This document shows, in pieces, positions 59,201 to 64,000 of a stretch of 64,000 nt of DNA. This stretch comes from Psococerastis gibbosa (Eukaryota > Arthropoda > Insecta > Psocodea > Psocidae), in assembly GCA_963971405.1 (NCBI GenBank), contig OZ020486.1:4526001-4590000 (forward strand). Direction: 5' to 3'. Below the pieces are notes generated by a model. It was given only the letters and a program-made list of their open reading frames with translations, searched no databases and was not told where the DNA came from. The position numbers and the translations under genes are program-made. Positions within the stretch are counted from its first letter, which is position 1, and every line of letters begins with the position of its first letter.

Positions 59201-61003
59201 TCATCCACTTCTGAGCAATGTCAGAAAAACTCACACCGCTTATGTCAACTAATGGTTCAATTGCTGGTTTTTCCGCCTCTTTCTCTCTGCAACTTTGATT
59301 TGTCGAGTGTTGGACGCCGATGAGTTCGAATTAACGCGTCGTTTTGTTATATATGTATATATGGCGGCCGCCATACCAAGTTGAATCCAGCGGACCAGAG
59401 CAGGTTCAAAGCTGCAGGTAACATGGTCGTGTGCACAGTGCCGGTAGGGAAACATGGTAGGACTTGTCCTGGTCACCTCCGAACTAATCGTGTGACTTCA
59501 CTGTGTTTCGCAAGTAGTTCGGAATCCACTATAATCAGGAGGTCCACTGTCCTATGGGCTGGCATATGGCAGTCAAGTTGGGGCGCTCTATGGGCCCAAA
59601 TATGAGGCCTAAGTCGTTTTTAACCCGACGAACACTACGACTACTACTATATATGTATATAGCAATGATTTTTTCATACGAATTACCAAGTGCATAAAAA
59701 TGTATTGATTTAGTTCGAAATATAAAGAGATTTTGTAAGTAACTCGTGATAACTCTGATTTATAGAGGGGTTCGAATTATCGCAGGTTTGAATTAATAAG
59801 ATTCGACTGTAGCTGGTTTGTTTGTACCAATTGGTGTGGCAATTCATTGCTGAATGTCAACCCATTAGAATTTATGCCATCTAGAAATGTAACTTATAAA
59901 GTAAAACATATAGGGCAACATAAATAATTGCAATGGGAGCACCTTACTTACTTACTTACTTACTTACTTACTCCTTGGCGCTACGGCTGAAGTTCAACGC
60001 ATACGCCACTCTCTCTGTCGCTCTCTTTTTCCCAGATTTTGCACTGGTCCACACAGGGGTTGTCCATTAATCTTTTTTATTATTATTTTTATATTTTTAT
60101 TATTAGTCCTTTTAAACATTTTTTAACCCCTCCCTTCCACCTTGGTGATACGTGGTGAGATTTAAGACTATACCCGCCCCTTCCCACCAAACATCACGTG
60201 TATATTTTCGATTTAGAAATCACGCGTTTGCCGAAAAAATAAATACACGAGACATCATACTATACCCCCTCCCCCTTGTGATATTTCGTGATTTTTAACG
60301 AACCCCCTCTCCCCTTTCGAACCTCACGTGATTAATAGACAGCCCCACACCTGTCGGACTATTCACTGGGAACACTTTATTACCAATAAAATATCGATCA
60401 TATAGAGTCATAAATTATAGATGCCATAAAGCAGAAGAAATATTCCTCTACATGTTGATATGTATTGTTGGCCACAGTTTTGAAAGACGTGAACCTAATC
60501 TACAAGTACTACATTTTACCATGCCTTCAAAAACTGTGACCAAACGGTGTTCATATTCATATTACGTAGGTTATCAAAATGTAAAATGCAATTTTTTCTA
60601 TCTTGTGGCATCTCATTTTCACTTCTATCATTGATACTTCATGATATTTTCAACTTTTTTTTTATAGAACACGTGTTGGGGGGGGGGGGGGGGTTCCCTC
60701 ATTAGGAAGCCGCCAACCACCATGTTTATTTAATAAACCTGTAATATAGGCTGCAGAAGCTTTCTTAGAATTTTAGTTTTTCAAGCTTTACCTACAGTGG
60801 TGGGAGCTTCCCTAAGTAATTTTTTTCATTTTCTTAGAGAAATACTTTACCTCGTTGTCTTTGTCAGTTTGCCCAGCAGTCTTTTTCTCCGGGGTCGTTG
60901 GCGGCGTCGGTTTGTGTCGTTCCTTGGCGATTCTCGCCCAGGTTTCCAGTCCTTTATGGGTAATCCAGCACGTGGCCGGACCGAACCCGCTTCCCAGCGA
61001 CAT
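35092..61003 (-). CDS. Synaptotagmin-like protein, seven coding exons (whole gene span)
   Basis: Spliced CDS joining 61003-60851, 52983-52785, 51880-51647, 48926-48736, 48426-48186, 41316-41168 and 35250-35092 on the minus strand: 1,326 nt, 441 codons plus TAG. Every intron starts GT and ends AG and all phases match (0,1,1,0,1,0). Synaptotagmins are vesicle-trafficking proteins with tandem C2 domains that bind phospholipid and SNAREs. Residues 1-172 are a low-complexity Ser/Pro linker, C2A runs about 173-290 and C2B about 305-436. C2A has the GGYNDPYV and FDYDRFSRND loops; by alignment with Syt1, four of five calcium-site acids are kept (D209, D262, D264, D270) with E203 at the first. C2B keeps D340 and D394, but the other sites are Q335, G396 and P404, so calcium binding there is doubtful. 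The polybasic strand GKRNKKKKTAVRKG (351-364) is intact. The terminal WHxL motif reads WQTL (437-440). No membrane segment is visible, so an upstream exon may be missing. The subclass (Syt12- or Syt-alpha-like) is unsure. Confidence 0.9.
35762..35892 (+). repeat. SINE-C
   Basis: GGTGGCAATTACTTGTGCTA to GTACGCGATGAATCTTTT, diverged. Confidence 0.65.
35895..37010. other. Gene-free intron sequence
   Basis: AT-rich, with a (TA)n run near 35968. A G tract near 36740 marks hAT-like debris. No synaptotagmin exon here. Confidence 0.5.
37013..37500. mobile_element. hAT-like element containing a SINE-B
   Basis: GGCGGATCCACGGGGGGG at the left and TTGGATCCGCCCTTG at the right are inverted. A SINE-B (37154-37428, minus) lies between. 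No clear target duplication. Confidence 0.45.
37154..37428 (-). repeat. SINE-B
   Basis: GGCAGGGGAACCTGGTGGGA head to AACGCCTGCTTTC-type end, minus strand. Confidence 0.75.
37565..37800 (-). repeat. SINE-B, truncated
   Basis: Head and middle of SINE-B, directly after the previous copy in the same orientation. Confidence 0.7.
37810..38505. other. Gene-free stretch
   Basis: A compositionally balanced segment (38030-38480) that might be an old transposon, but no motif is firm on either strand. Confidence 0.4.
38510..38960 (+). repeat. Repeat E, longest copy
   Basis: TATAAGGAAAGCTTTGTGAT start, ACGAAATGTCTGTCT, GGGCTAACTTAG, and an end near TTTTAGGTGTTAATT, followed by a C tract. Confidence 0.65.
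39438..39980. mobile_element. AGGCGCC MITE copy 3 with internal duplication
   Basis: 543 bp. About 150 bp of the interior (from GGAAATGTTTATTTTCC) is present twice in tandem (39546 and 39704). Arms intact. Confidence 0.88.
40020..40665 (+). repeat. LINE 3' region, family K, with ORF end and (GAA)n
   Basis: Homologous to 23430-23720. It ends ATCGCCATGATGATAGCC (IAMMIANLRLKR) and then GAAGAAGAAG. Confidence 0.7.
40709..41003 (+). repeat. SINE-B in the synaptotagmin intron
   Basis: Starts TTCTGTTTTAAGCTTTGGTG and ends GCCGCAGTTTGAAAT, about 165 bp beyond the exon 6 donor. Confidence 0.75.
41168..41316 (-). CDS. Synaptotagmin coding exon 6 (C2B polybasic strand)
   Basis: Residues 340-389. Acceptor TTTTCGCAG|ATCC, donor GTCGAG|GTAAGG. 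It encodes DPFVKVYLLAEG, then the lysine cluster (GKRNKKKKTAVRKG) that in other synaptotagmins binds PIP2 and AP-2, then NPVWNEALTFNI, the C2B counterpart of NPxYNE. The 6.9-kb intron before it and the 5.9-kb intron after it are filled with repeats. Confidence 0.96.
41374..41502. mobile_element. Small MITE (ACCCGACCACGATA ends), copy 2
   Basis: Inverted ends AGTACCCGACCACGATAG and CTATCGTAGTTGGGTAGT; about 58 bp upstream of the exon 6 acceptor, in intron 5. Confidence 0.78.
41505..42455. other. Gene-free intron sequence
   Basis: A family-H MITE fragment at about 41985-42085 and G/C tracts at 42252 and 42349. No exon. Confidence 0.45.
42457..42680 (-). mobile_element. Palindromic element carrying a hammerhead-like core
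   Basis: Arms GTTAGTTGGACTTCCCTTGC (42469 onward) and its inverted counterpart ending at about 42672 pair over about 45-55 bp with scattered mismatches. The ribozyme-like core is between them. Fragments of the family lie at 840-935, 27172-27245, 47030-47190 and 47997-48045. Confidence 0.75.
42572..42606 (-). ncRNA. Hammerhead ribozyme-like core
   Basis: Minus strand: CTGATGA, then T, a 6-bp stem GGGAGT / ACTCCC with loop AGCACCC, then GAAACGTC. All core residues CUGAUGA and GAAA and the GUC cleavage triplet are present. Helix III would be only A-U and C-G, as in Penelope-like and dimeric hammerheads. The extra U before helix II and a weak helix I argue for caution. Confidence 0.6.
43112..43497. 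mobile_element. AGGCGCC MITE copy 4
   Basis: 386 bp, both arms intact (right end GGGCACCT), interior opposite to copy 1. Confidence 0.88.
43501..43799. mobile_element. Foldback element flanked by TTAA
   Basis: 299 bp, with arms of about 130 bp (AGCTGGCCATTAATG... / ...TGAATGGCCAGC) that pair to a short centre near 43645. TTAA at 43497-43500 and 43800-43803 suggests piggyBac-type targeting. It abuts copy 4 of the AGGCGCC MITE. Confidence 0.75.
44049..44300. mobile_element. AGGCGCC MITE copy 5, left part missing
   Basis: The interior and right arm end GGGCACCT at 44300. The left arm is replaced by unrelated TA-rich sequence. Confidence 0.85.
44472..44794. mobile_element. Non-autonomous hAT (CAGGGGTTCCCAAAC type)
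   Basis: 323 bp, ends CAGGGGTTCCCAAACTGTGG and GGTTGGGAACCCCTG. Perfect 8-bp duplication TGTTAGCT at 44464-44471 and 44795-44802. The subterminal GGACCACTGG repeat is inverted too. Confidence 0.93.
44874..45254. mobile_element. MITE with 40-bp inverted ends
   Basis: CTATTATGGCGATTTTGG at the left and the inverted CCAAATTGCTATAAT at the right, each with an internal ATAATAC-GGGGTTTAT block. Confidence 0.75.
45567..45730 (+). repeat. hAT-derived block shared with 125-470
   Basis: CAGAGGCGGTCCCAGACCTC, AACACTTAGATTTTAGAGGC and a following G tract match the element at 38-665. Confidence 0.7.
46222..46396. mobile_element. Short hAT MITE with perfect TSD
   Basis: 175 bp, ends CAGGGACGG and CCGTCCCTG. 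Perfect 8-bp duplication TCTGTAAG (46214-46221, 46397-46404). Confidence 0.93.
46405..46530. repeat. Family-H MITE
   Basis: CCTACTATGGCGATTAG start, GTAAACAAAACTATTTTG and TTTCCATTATAAAATTATC blocks. Relatives at 33815-33956, 41985-42085 and 58378-58510. Confidence 0.6.
46945..47190 (+). mobile_element. tRNA-like head followed by a hammerhead-repeat copy
   Basis: GTGGCTTAAGTGGTTAGAGA (A-box-like) and GTAGTTCGAATCC (B-box) at 46953-47002, then a hairpin AGTCCTTATATCAGGACT at 47078-47095, then the ribozyme-like core and downstream family sequence to about 47190. Confidence 0.55.
47099..47133 (+). ncRNA. Hammerhead-like core, cleavage position altered
   Basis: CTGATGA, T, GGGAGT / ACTCCT (one G-U pair), GAAACGTG. 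Compared with the 42.6-kb copy the residue at the cleavage site is G instead of C, which is expected to block cleavage. Confidence 0.5.
47220..47800 (-). pseudogene. Retrotransposon C-terminal fragment split by a SINE
   Basis: Minus strand: EKQLKKLEAFEMWCYRRMLR, then ILWQAHVTNEDVLIRVSE, interruption by SINE-A, then LDICFDTRTFVSCIIEGAIK, GRPRKKYLKQVINDVG and CQDRGEW. Same family as 57475-57990. The intact reading frame on each side suggests a fairly young copy. Confidence 0.8.
47451..47656 (-). repeat. SINE-A inserted in the LINE fragment
   Basis: Near full length, minus strand, (ATTT)n tail at the left. Confidence 0.87.
47816..47985 (+). repeat. SINE-C
   Basis: TCGATGGCCAGGTGGTAACT head to GTAAGCGATTTATC end. 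Confidence 0.72.
48186..48426 (-). CDS. Synaptotagmin coding exon 5 (end of C2A, start of C2B)
   Basis: Residues 260-340. Acceptor TTCTAG|ATTTTC, donor ATAG|GTAAG. It opens with the third C2A loop (IFDYDRFSRNDVVGE), with Asp262, Asp264 and Asp270 aligned to Syt1 calcium ligands. It continues through the inter-domain linker into C2B (EILVSLSYLPSAERLTV, then ILKARNLFLP). The segment QDKVEID replaces the first C2B calcium loop and has Gln at the usual first Asp. Confidence 0.96.
48736..48926 (-). CDS. Synaptotagmin coding exon 4 (C2A core)
   Basis: Residues 196-259. Acceptor TTCGCAG|CACATG, donor GTGCAG|GTATG. It encodes the first calcium-binding loop (SECGGYNDPYVRLQL), the NNPYFDQTFKF strand (the family's NPVFNE equivalent) and the REKTLVVQ strand. 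Glu203 stands where Syt1 has the first loop Asp; Asp209 is kept. Confidence 0.95.
49160..49450 (-). pseudogene. Retrotransposon C-terminal fragment
   Basis: Minus strand: ISWRDQVLRQMDKEAELLLP, then VNKQNLTYYIRYRFLLHFII, VEPKVLIAILIANLRK. It matches the region between RT and stop of the family that also ends in the IANLR motif at 63770 and 40590. One or two frame breaks. Confidence 0.78.
49455..50690. other. Gene-free intron sequence
   Basis: A weak tRNA-like segment at 49627-49700 (GGGTTTGAATCAC B-box). Nothing else recognised. Confidence 0.45.
50772..51168. mobile_element. Near-perfect palindrome of about 400 bp
   Basis: The left arm (50772-50957) and right arm (50979-51168) are almost perfectly complementary around a 21-nt centre. 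Both strands therefore encode the same short frame (MAVLAESAQGFIL...), an artefact of symmetry. Confidence 0.92.
51262..51618 (+). repeat. SINE-B, near full length
   Basis: AACGCCTGCTTTCAGAATTT start to GGTACGGCCGTTGGC end, lying 29 bp beyond the exon 3 donor. Confidence 0.78.
51647..51880 (-). CDS. Synaptotagmin coding exon 3 (linker and start of C2A)
   Basis: Residues 118-196, flanked by a CTTTTCAG acceptor and a GAAG|GTAAAA donor. The first half is Ser/Pro-rich linker, followed by GALQPDLY, a pre-C2A motif typical of some synaptotagmins. C2A opens at LGKIHLRLKYDF (173-184) and runs through DLLVHLIE. It ends in phase 1, and the split codon completes as Ala with the next exon (IE-A-HDLAG). 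A SINE-B copy lies just downstream in the intron (51262-51618). Confidence 0.93.
52224..52850 (-). repeat. 186-bp tandem duplication of exon 2 end plus donor
   Basis: The block ACCAGAGTGGCGTGGGGACG (plus strand) and its relatives place donor-like junctions at 52785 (the real exon), 52599, 52413 and 52224, spaced 186, 186 and 189 bp. Each unit has about 65-110 nt matching the exon end and about 120 nt matching the intron start. Copies 52599 and 52785 are nearly identical; 52413 and 52224 are more diverged. All retain GT at the donor position. Confidence 0.85.
52785..52983 (-). CDS. Synaptotagmin coding exon 2 (Ser/Pro linker)
   Basis: Residues 52-118. The acceptor is a T-rich tract ending TTTCAG before AGC; the donor is CTCTG|GTATGT. 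It encodes a disordered linker rich in Ser, Pro, Thr and Gln (for example SQTSLSSLSSTVSS). The last 60-110 nt plus the beginning of the following intron are duplicated in tandem downstream (donors at 52599, 52413 and 52224). The plus-strand reading frame over these copies is an antisense shadow. Confidence 0.8.
53311..53722. mobile_element. Possible hAT element, unsupported flanks
   Basis: CAGCAGCGTAGCCA at the left and TTGGCTACGCCACTG at the right are inverted, but the adjacent 8-mers differ. Confidence 0.35.
53805..53870 (-). repeat. tRNA-like SINE head
   Basis: Minus strand TGGCGAGGTGAGATAGC and GGATTCGAATCTCG look like A and B boxes. No full cloverleaf. Confidence 0.4.
53875..55555. other. 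Gene-free intron sequence
   Basis: A lone hAT-type end CAGCGTTTCTCAAAGT at 54397 and a repeat E copy at 54715-54895 with an (ACCG)n run. No exon. Confidence 0.5.
55556..55760. mobile_element. G-rich hAT-like foldback
   Basis: CCCAATTTTTTTTAAATGTA and a TACATTTAAAAAAAAT block are inverted, bordered by G tracts, with ends near GCCGTGCCTAGG and CCTGGGCAGC. Confidence 0.45.
55862..56033 (-). repeat. SINE-A, decayed
   Basis: Tail and body with internal deletions; the B-box region is lost. Confidence 0.7.
56100..56950 (+). repeat. Decayed tandem modules with protein-like repeats
   Basis: Modules of about 137-165 bp start with TATCCAAACTGC-type blocks (56101, 56401, 56871) and include GGAGCTCGTCGAGGC relatives (56138, 56275, 56740, 56901). 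In one frame they read CSYPDCPGWRCLEFVEA and YGTEWDQIISLVGYQPTIF. The copies no longer share one open frame. A SINE-D head interrupts at 56445-56545. The gene or element is unrecognised. Confidence 0.55.
56445..56545 (-). repeat. SINE-D
   Basis: Minus strand ACTTGTCGGGCTTGTGGTCC (A-box region), GGGTTCGAATCCCGCC B-box and CCAAGTC. Confidence 0.65.
57475..57990 (+). pseudogene. Retrotransposon RT C-terminal ORF, 5'-truncated
   Basis: An open frame of 164 codons to TAG at 57967. It contains KTLVWSILLYGCETW, EAFEMLCYRRMLQISW, RRARFMGHLIRHESLLNTIV, GRPRKEHMEDVMADM and DREEWRRRVKLLQTNR, the conserved region after the RT palm/thumb of Jockey/RTE-like LINEs. The catalytic domain and endonuclease are absent. 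It is followed by an AGAAAAAGAAG tail. The frame is open throughout, so the copy is young, but it cannot move by itself. Confidence 0.88.
58035..58235 (+). repeat. SINE-C interrupted by a LINE-tail block
   Basis: SINE-C breaks at about 58108 (TTTAATTG) and resumes at about 58211 (CATGCGATTAAC). The inserted block of about 100 bp has ACTCTATCCAATGCCAGCC. Confidence 0.6.
58240..59020. other. Gene-free intron sequence
   Basis: A family-H MITE at 58378-58510. A segment at 58885-58990 is related to 62610-62700. No exon. Confidence 0.45.
59024..59809. mobile_element. pogo/Tigger-like element, decayed
   Basis: Ends CAGTCGACTCTCGTTAATT and AATTAATAAGATTCGACTG followed by TA. Minus-strand codons at about 59150-59215 read EVDEDVAVAGLLTDGEIL, like the C-terminal tail of pogo/Tigger DDE transposases. 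The catalytic domain is missing and a SINE-B fragment is inserted. Confidence 0.75.
59433..59556 (-). repeat. SINE-B fragment inside the pogo remnant
   Basis: GGGAAACATGGTAGGAC to GGAATCCACTATAATCAGGA. Confidence 0.7.
59944..60060 (-). repeat. LINE 3' tail with (TTAC)n
   Basis: Seven TTAC units, then CTCCTTGGCGCTACGGC and CACTGGTCCACACAGG. Relative at 20980-21140. Confidence 0.6.
60061..60850. other. Gene-free intron sequence
   Basis: Includes a run of about 18 G at 60677. Just after the exon 1 donor. No exon. Confidence 0.5.
60851..61003 (-). CDS. Synaptotagmin coding exon 1 (putative start)
   Basis: Codons 1-51, from ATG (61003-61001) to a GAG|GTAAAG donor. The peptide starts MSLGSGFGPATCW and ends in a hydrophilic Lys/Thr/Pro-rich stretch. 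The ATG has a favourable A-rich context (AAGAAATG). The frame stays open for ten codons upstream to an in-frame TGA, and no good acceptor is seen before it, which is why this start is chosen. It ends in phase 0 and exon 2 begins in phase 0. Unlike the C2 exons it has no recognisable domain, so it is the least certain exon; an additional exon in the 7.9-kb intron before exon 2 cannot be excluded. Confidence 0.6.
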
Positions 61004-61249
61004 TTCTTGTTTTTTCCTACCCGACTCTTTTAACCACTTTCACACTGATAATGGTTCCATTAGTTGTGTAAGTGTTGGAGTTGATATTTAAAACAGACAG
61101 ATTATACAATAGCTTTATTGCATGTACATCATATATAGAATTTACCAGATTTGCCAAAAAATATATGGGACCGGATATTATATAAAAAAAAGGTGAGACC
61201 TGTATGATCTATTGCGCTGAGTGCTGGGGTGGGGGGGGGGCGGGAAAGG

Positions 61250-61600
61250 AGCCGTTCTTCCATCATGGTCTGGCGATAAAGATGTACGTGGAGTAACCCT
61301 GGAAGACTAGTGAAGGAATAAACAGCTCAGAGAAAAACGCAAGTTATGGCATAGACATGCCAAAGCCGCCGCCACTCATCTTCTGAAAACGGCTGCAAGG
61401 GATGAGGGGACTGTGGTCCCAGGAAGCAGGGGAAGACGGAAAGCGAAGAAGGTTCCGGGCAGATATGGAACAACTCACACTCTCACCAAGACACCTAGGC
61501 AGAGGGCCGTTGAATAGCCGATTAAGGCCGTACCGCCAACCTCCCCCCCCCCCCGTATAAGGTACACGTACCGTTTATAAAGTAAGTAAGCAGCAGGATT
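61250..61600 (+). pseudogene. Retroelement 3' fragment with GTAAG tail
   Basis: A decayed frame (KLWHRHAKAAATHLLKTAAR) resembling a LINE C-terminus, ending in AAAGTAAGTAAG. Confidence 0.5.
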
Positions 61601-61609
61601 TCCCTCGAA

Positions 61610-61990
61610 CGCTTCTTCTTCTTCTTCTTTAAATGCCTCTTCTATCAAAGATTGGTAATAATCAAGGCAATTTGGACCTTGAAGACTGCTGTTTGACAAA
61701 GAAAGTCGTGCTCTTGCCAAACCACTGCCTCAGGTTTTTCAATTCTAATATGTTCTTCATCTTCCGGGAGCCCTCAGTTCTTCATCCCGTAGATTAATAC
61801 GTGCAGAAGGCGATACTTTTCGATCTTCATCACATGGCCGAAGTATGTTAGTTTCTGTTTCTTAACCGTCATCAGCAACTCAGTTTCCTTATCCATTCGC
61901 CTCAGGACCTCATCATCACGATCTCACCAGGATATGAGCAGAATTCATCTGTACACCCACATTTCAAATGTACTGACTCTGTCCTACATA
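61610..61990 (-). pseudogene. Retrotransposon C-terminal fragment
   Basis: Minus strand: LRRMDKETELLMTVKKQKLT (with flanking ISW), then LWQEHDFLCQTA and VQIALIITN, then a (GAA)n tail. Homologous to 49160-49450. Confidence 0.72.
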
Positions 61991-62049
61991 GCTTTGTGTC
62001 AAAGTCCATCCCTCCATAACATATAGAACGCATGGGAACATAACATTTG

Positions 62050-62130
62050 ACTATTACCGAAATTAGAAGATATAGAAAAAACTGGACTTGATGGGTTTCG
62101 AACCCACGAATACCCTTTTCCAACAGATTA
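62050..62130 (-). repeat. SINE-D fragment
   Basis: GGGTTTCGAACCCACGAA (palindromic B-box region), ACTTGATGGG and TTAGAAGATATAGAAAAAAC flank. Confidence 0.6.
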
Positions 62131-62165
62131 AAAAACCTTTACTGTACTTTTTGCTTGTCGTGATT

Positions 62166-62394
62166 ATAAATAAATAATAAATAAATAAGGACTTTTTATT
62201 GTTTCTATTACTAAGCTAACCTACCGGAGTTAGGGCTATAAAGCCCTCTCTTACACTCAACTAGGAAGGCCCGGGACCGCCTGCTTTACATGCCCTCCGA
62301 AGCATGGCCAGAAAATGTAGCCAGTTTGGGACTCGAACCAACAACCTTTCGGGTGAAAGTCAGAGTCCGTGCCACTACGCTACATGTCCTGACT
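62166..62394 (-). repeat. SINE-A, full length
   Basis: Complete copy with an (ATTT)n-like tail at the left and the ACATGTAGCGTAGTGG head at the right. Confidence 0.88.
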
Positions 62395-62399
62395 TATTA

Positions 62400-63760
62400 T
62401 GCGTTATAACTTATTATGCGTTTTTATTCTACTACCGCACCCACAGTGTTAGTGTAGGCCTAATACAAGAGGCAAGGAGTGGAATTTTAAAAAAAAAGGT
62501 TATAAATTTACATAGCAAATTTGCAGGAAATTCTTCATGAGAAGAATGTTCTGCTACGAGGAATAGAATGTGTTTAATGTAGCTTATTAGACGGGGAAAA
62601 TTAGTATGATTTATGTAAAAAGTGGTAGTTTTCAGTGTTCACTCATTCCCGGCTGTTGTTTGAAGTAATAATAAGGGTGTGTAAAAATGTTCAGTTTTTT
62701 ATAAAATGTTTTAATAAGTTTCAACGTACGGTAGTTGGTTTGTGTGTACAATTTGGTGTGGCAATTCATTAGAATTAGAATCAGGGGCGTCATTTGGGGG
62801 GGGGGGGAGCTAGTGGGGGGCCATTGCCCTCCAAGGAAAATAACACCCCACCCCAACAACCCCAAGTTTTTAAAGAAAATAATCCAGAAAAATGAGGGGT
62901 ACCTAACCTAGTTGTTAATAAAGAAGTTAACAAACAAATAATAACTAACTTTGCTTAGGCCCATCAGAGTGACTATGTTTTTATTTGACTCTTTGTTTAA
63001 TAAATGACGGGAATTTACCTTCCATTATGCCATGTAAAATTCGTTTGAAACTTCAGTTCTTGCAAAGGGTTCATCGTAAAATATGGTTTGTCGCCCCCCC
63101 CCCCCCTCCAGCTATAATAACGCCACTTAATAGCATTTGAGCCATGTATCCCATACGTACCGGTATGGGAAAACATATGGGGCATCATATAAAATTCTGC
63201 CGTGTCCCCATAAGGCATAAAATATCGATAACGTCGTAATTTAGATGTCATATTATAGTTAAAGAAATGTTCCTCTACGGTAAGACTGTAGGTACCTATT
63301 TTTTCATCAAAATTTTAATATAGGAAAAAAATACAACTCTTAATAAAGGTCGCACATTGTCTTGGAAATGCATTAATTCATTCATTAATCCCACCAAATC
63401 GACCCTTCCCTCTAATGTCCATGAGGCAAATGAAATGGGACAAAATTCCCACGGGAGGTTACGGCCCCATTGACATATTATTGGAGGAAACCGAAGGTCG
63501 TACAAAAGCGGAATTAATGGCCTTGCCACATACCACTGCGTTCACCCAGTTTTTTTTATGTATCGGATATCGATACTTTCTCAAAATTATAGTCTATATT
63601 CCAATAATGGGAGCTTTTGAATCCATTGGCAGACCCATATTAGATTTCGGGGAGGCCGGAAGCAGGTTGTGGTCAAGTTGGTAAAAACGGAAAGACAGGG
63701 GGTAGAAGAAGAACATCCTAGTTGAAAAACCTGAGATAGTCATTTGCCAAGCGCACGACT
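62400..63760. other. Gene-free stretch
   Basis: Possible hAT debris at 62783-63117 (CAGGGGCGTCATTTGGGG and inner C tract) without a duplication. No exon on either strand. Confidence 0.45.
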
Positions 63761-63764
63761 TCCA

Positions 63765-63850
63765 TTTTCAGACCAGCAGTCTTCAAGGTCCGAATTGCCA
63801 TGATGGTCGCCAATCTTCGATGGAAGAGACGTTAAAAGAAAAAGAGGTAC
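63765..63850 (+). repeat. LINE ORF end
   Basis: Translates AVFKVRIAMMVANLRWKRR-stop followed by an A/G-rich tail, the intact C-terminus shared by several LINE fragments here. Confidence 0.72.
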
Positions 63851-64000
63851 TATGAATTGGGAGGAGGAGTAGGTACGCAGCAAGAGATTACGCAGAATTG
63901 TACATAGAAGCAGCTGCTTATTTACATATTTCAATTGTTAAGCTAACTATTGAGATTGGAATCAGCGATCGAGTTCGAGTTAGGACACAAACAGATGACT

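Overview
The window looks like nuclear DNA of an arthropod, most likely an insect. It is AT-rich and has no bacterial-style operons. The protein-coding exons are short, bounded by GT/AG and separated by kilobase-scale introns, and most of the rest is mobile-element debris. The insect assignment rests mainly on an exon of the Yellow/major-royal-jelly-protein family; genus and species cannot be told from sequence alone.

Two host genes can be supported, both on the minus strand. The main one is a synaptotagmin gene whose seven coding exons I could join from the sequence: 61003-60851, 52983-52785, 51880-51647, 48926-48736, 48426-48186, 41316-41168 and 35250-35092. Every junction has consensus GT/AG ends and compatible phase, giving 1,326 nt, or 441 codons plus stop. 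It has two C2 domains; C2A keeps most calcium-site acids, C2B has lost most of them, and no transmembrane segment is visible. At the left edge, 2540-2321 is one internal exon of a yellow-family gene whose other exons are not recognisable here.

The synaptotagmin gene carries two local tandem duplications. A 186-bp unit spanning the donor end of exon 2 occurs four times (52.22-52.85 kb). A unit of about 110-119 bp spanning its stop codon is repeated over about 700 bp (34.43-35.11 kb).

The rest is layered repeats: four tRNA-like SINE families (named A-D here), 5'-truncated non-LTR retrotransposon tails, five hAT-type elements with perfect or near-perfect 8-bp target duplications, a pogo/Tigger remnant, a five-copy AGGCGCC-ended MITE family, several foldback elements including a near-perfect palindrome of about 400 bp, and many poly-G/poly-C tracts. 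Nested insertions give relative ages at 31.8-32.4, 43.1-43.8, 47.2-47.8 and 58.0-58.2 kb.

The most interesting non-coding signal is a small repeat family with a hammerhead-ribozyme-like core (CUGAUGA, hairpin, GAAAC, GUC). The best copy (42.46-42.68 kb, minus strand) sits between inverted arms of about 45-55 bp. A second copy (47.10 kb, plus) has G at the expected cleavage position and lies downstream of a tRNA-like segment. A third (27.17 kb) keeps only the 3' half. This resembles ribozyme-bearing Penelope-like elements and metazoan retrozymes.
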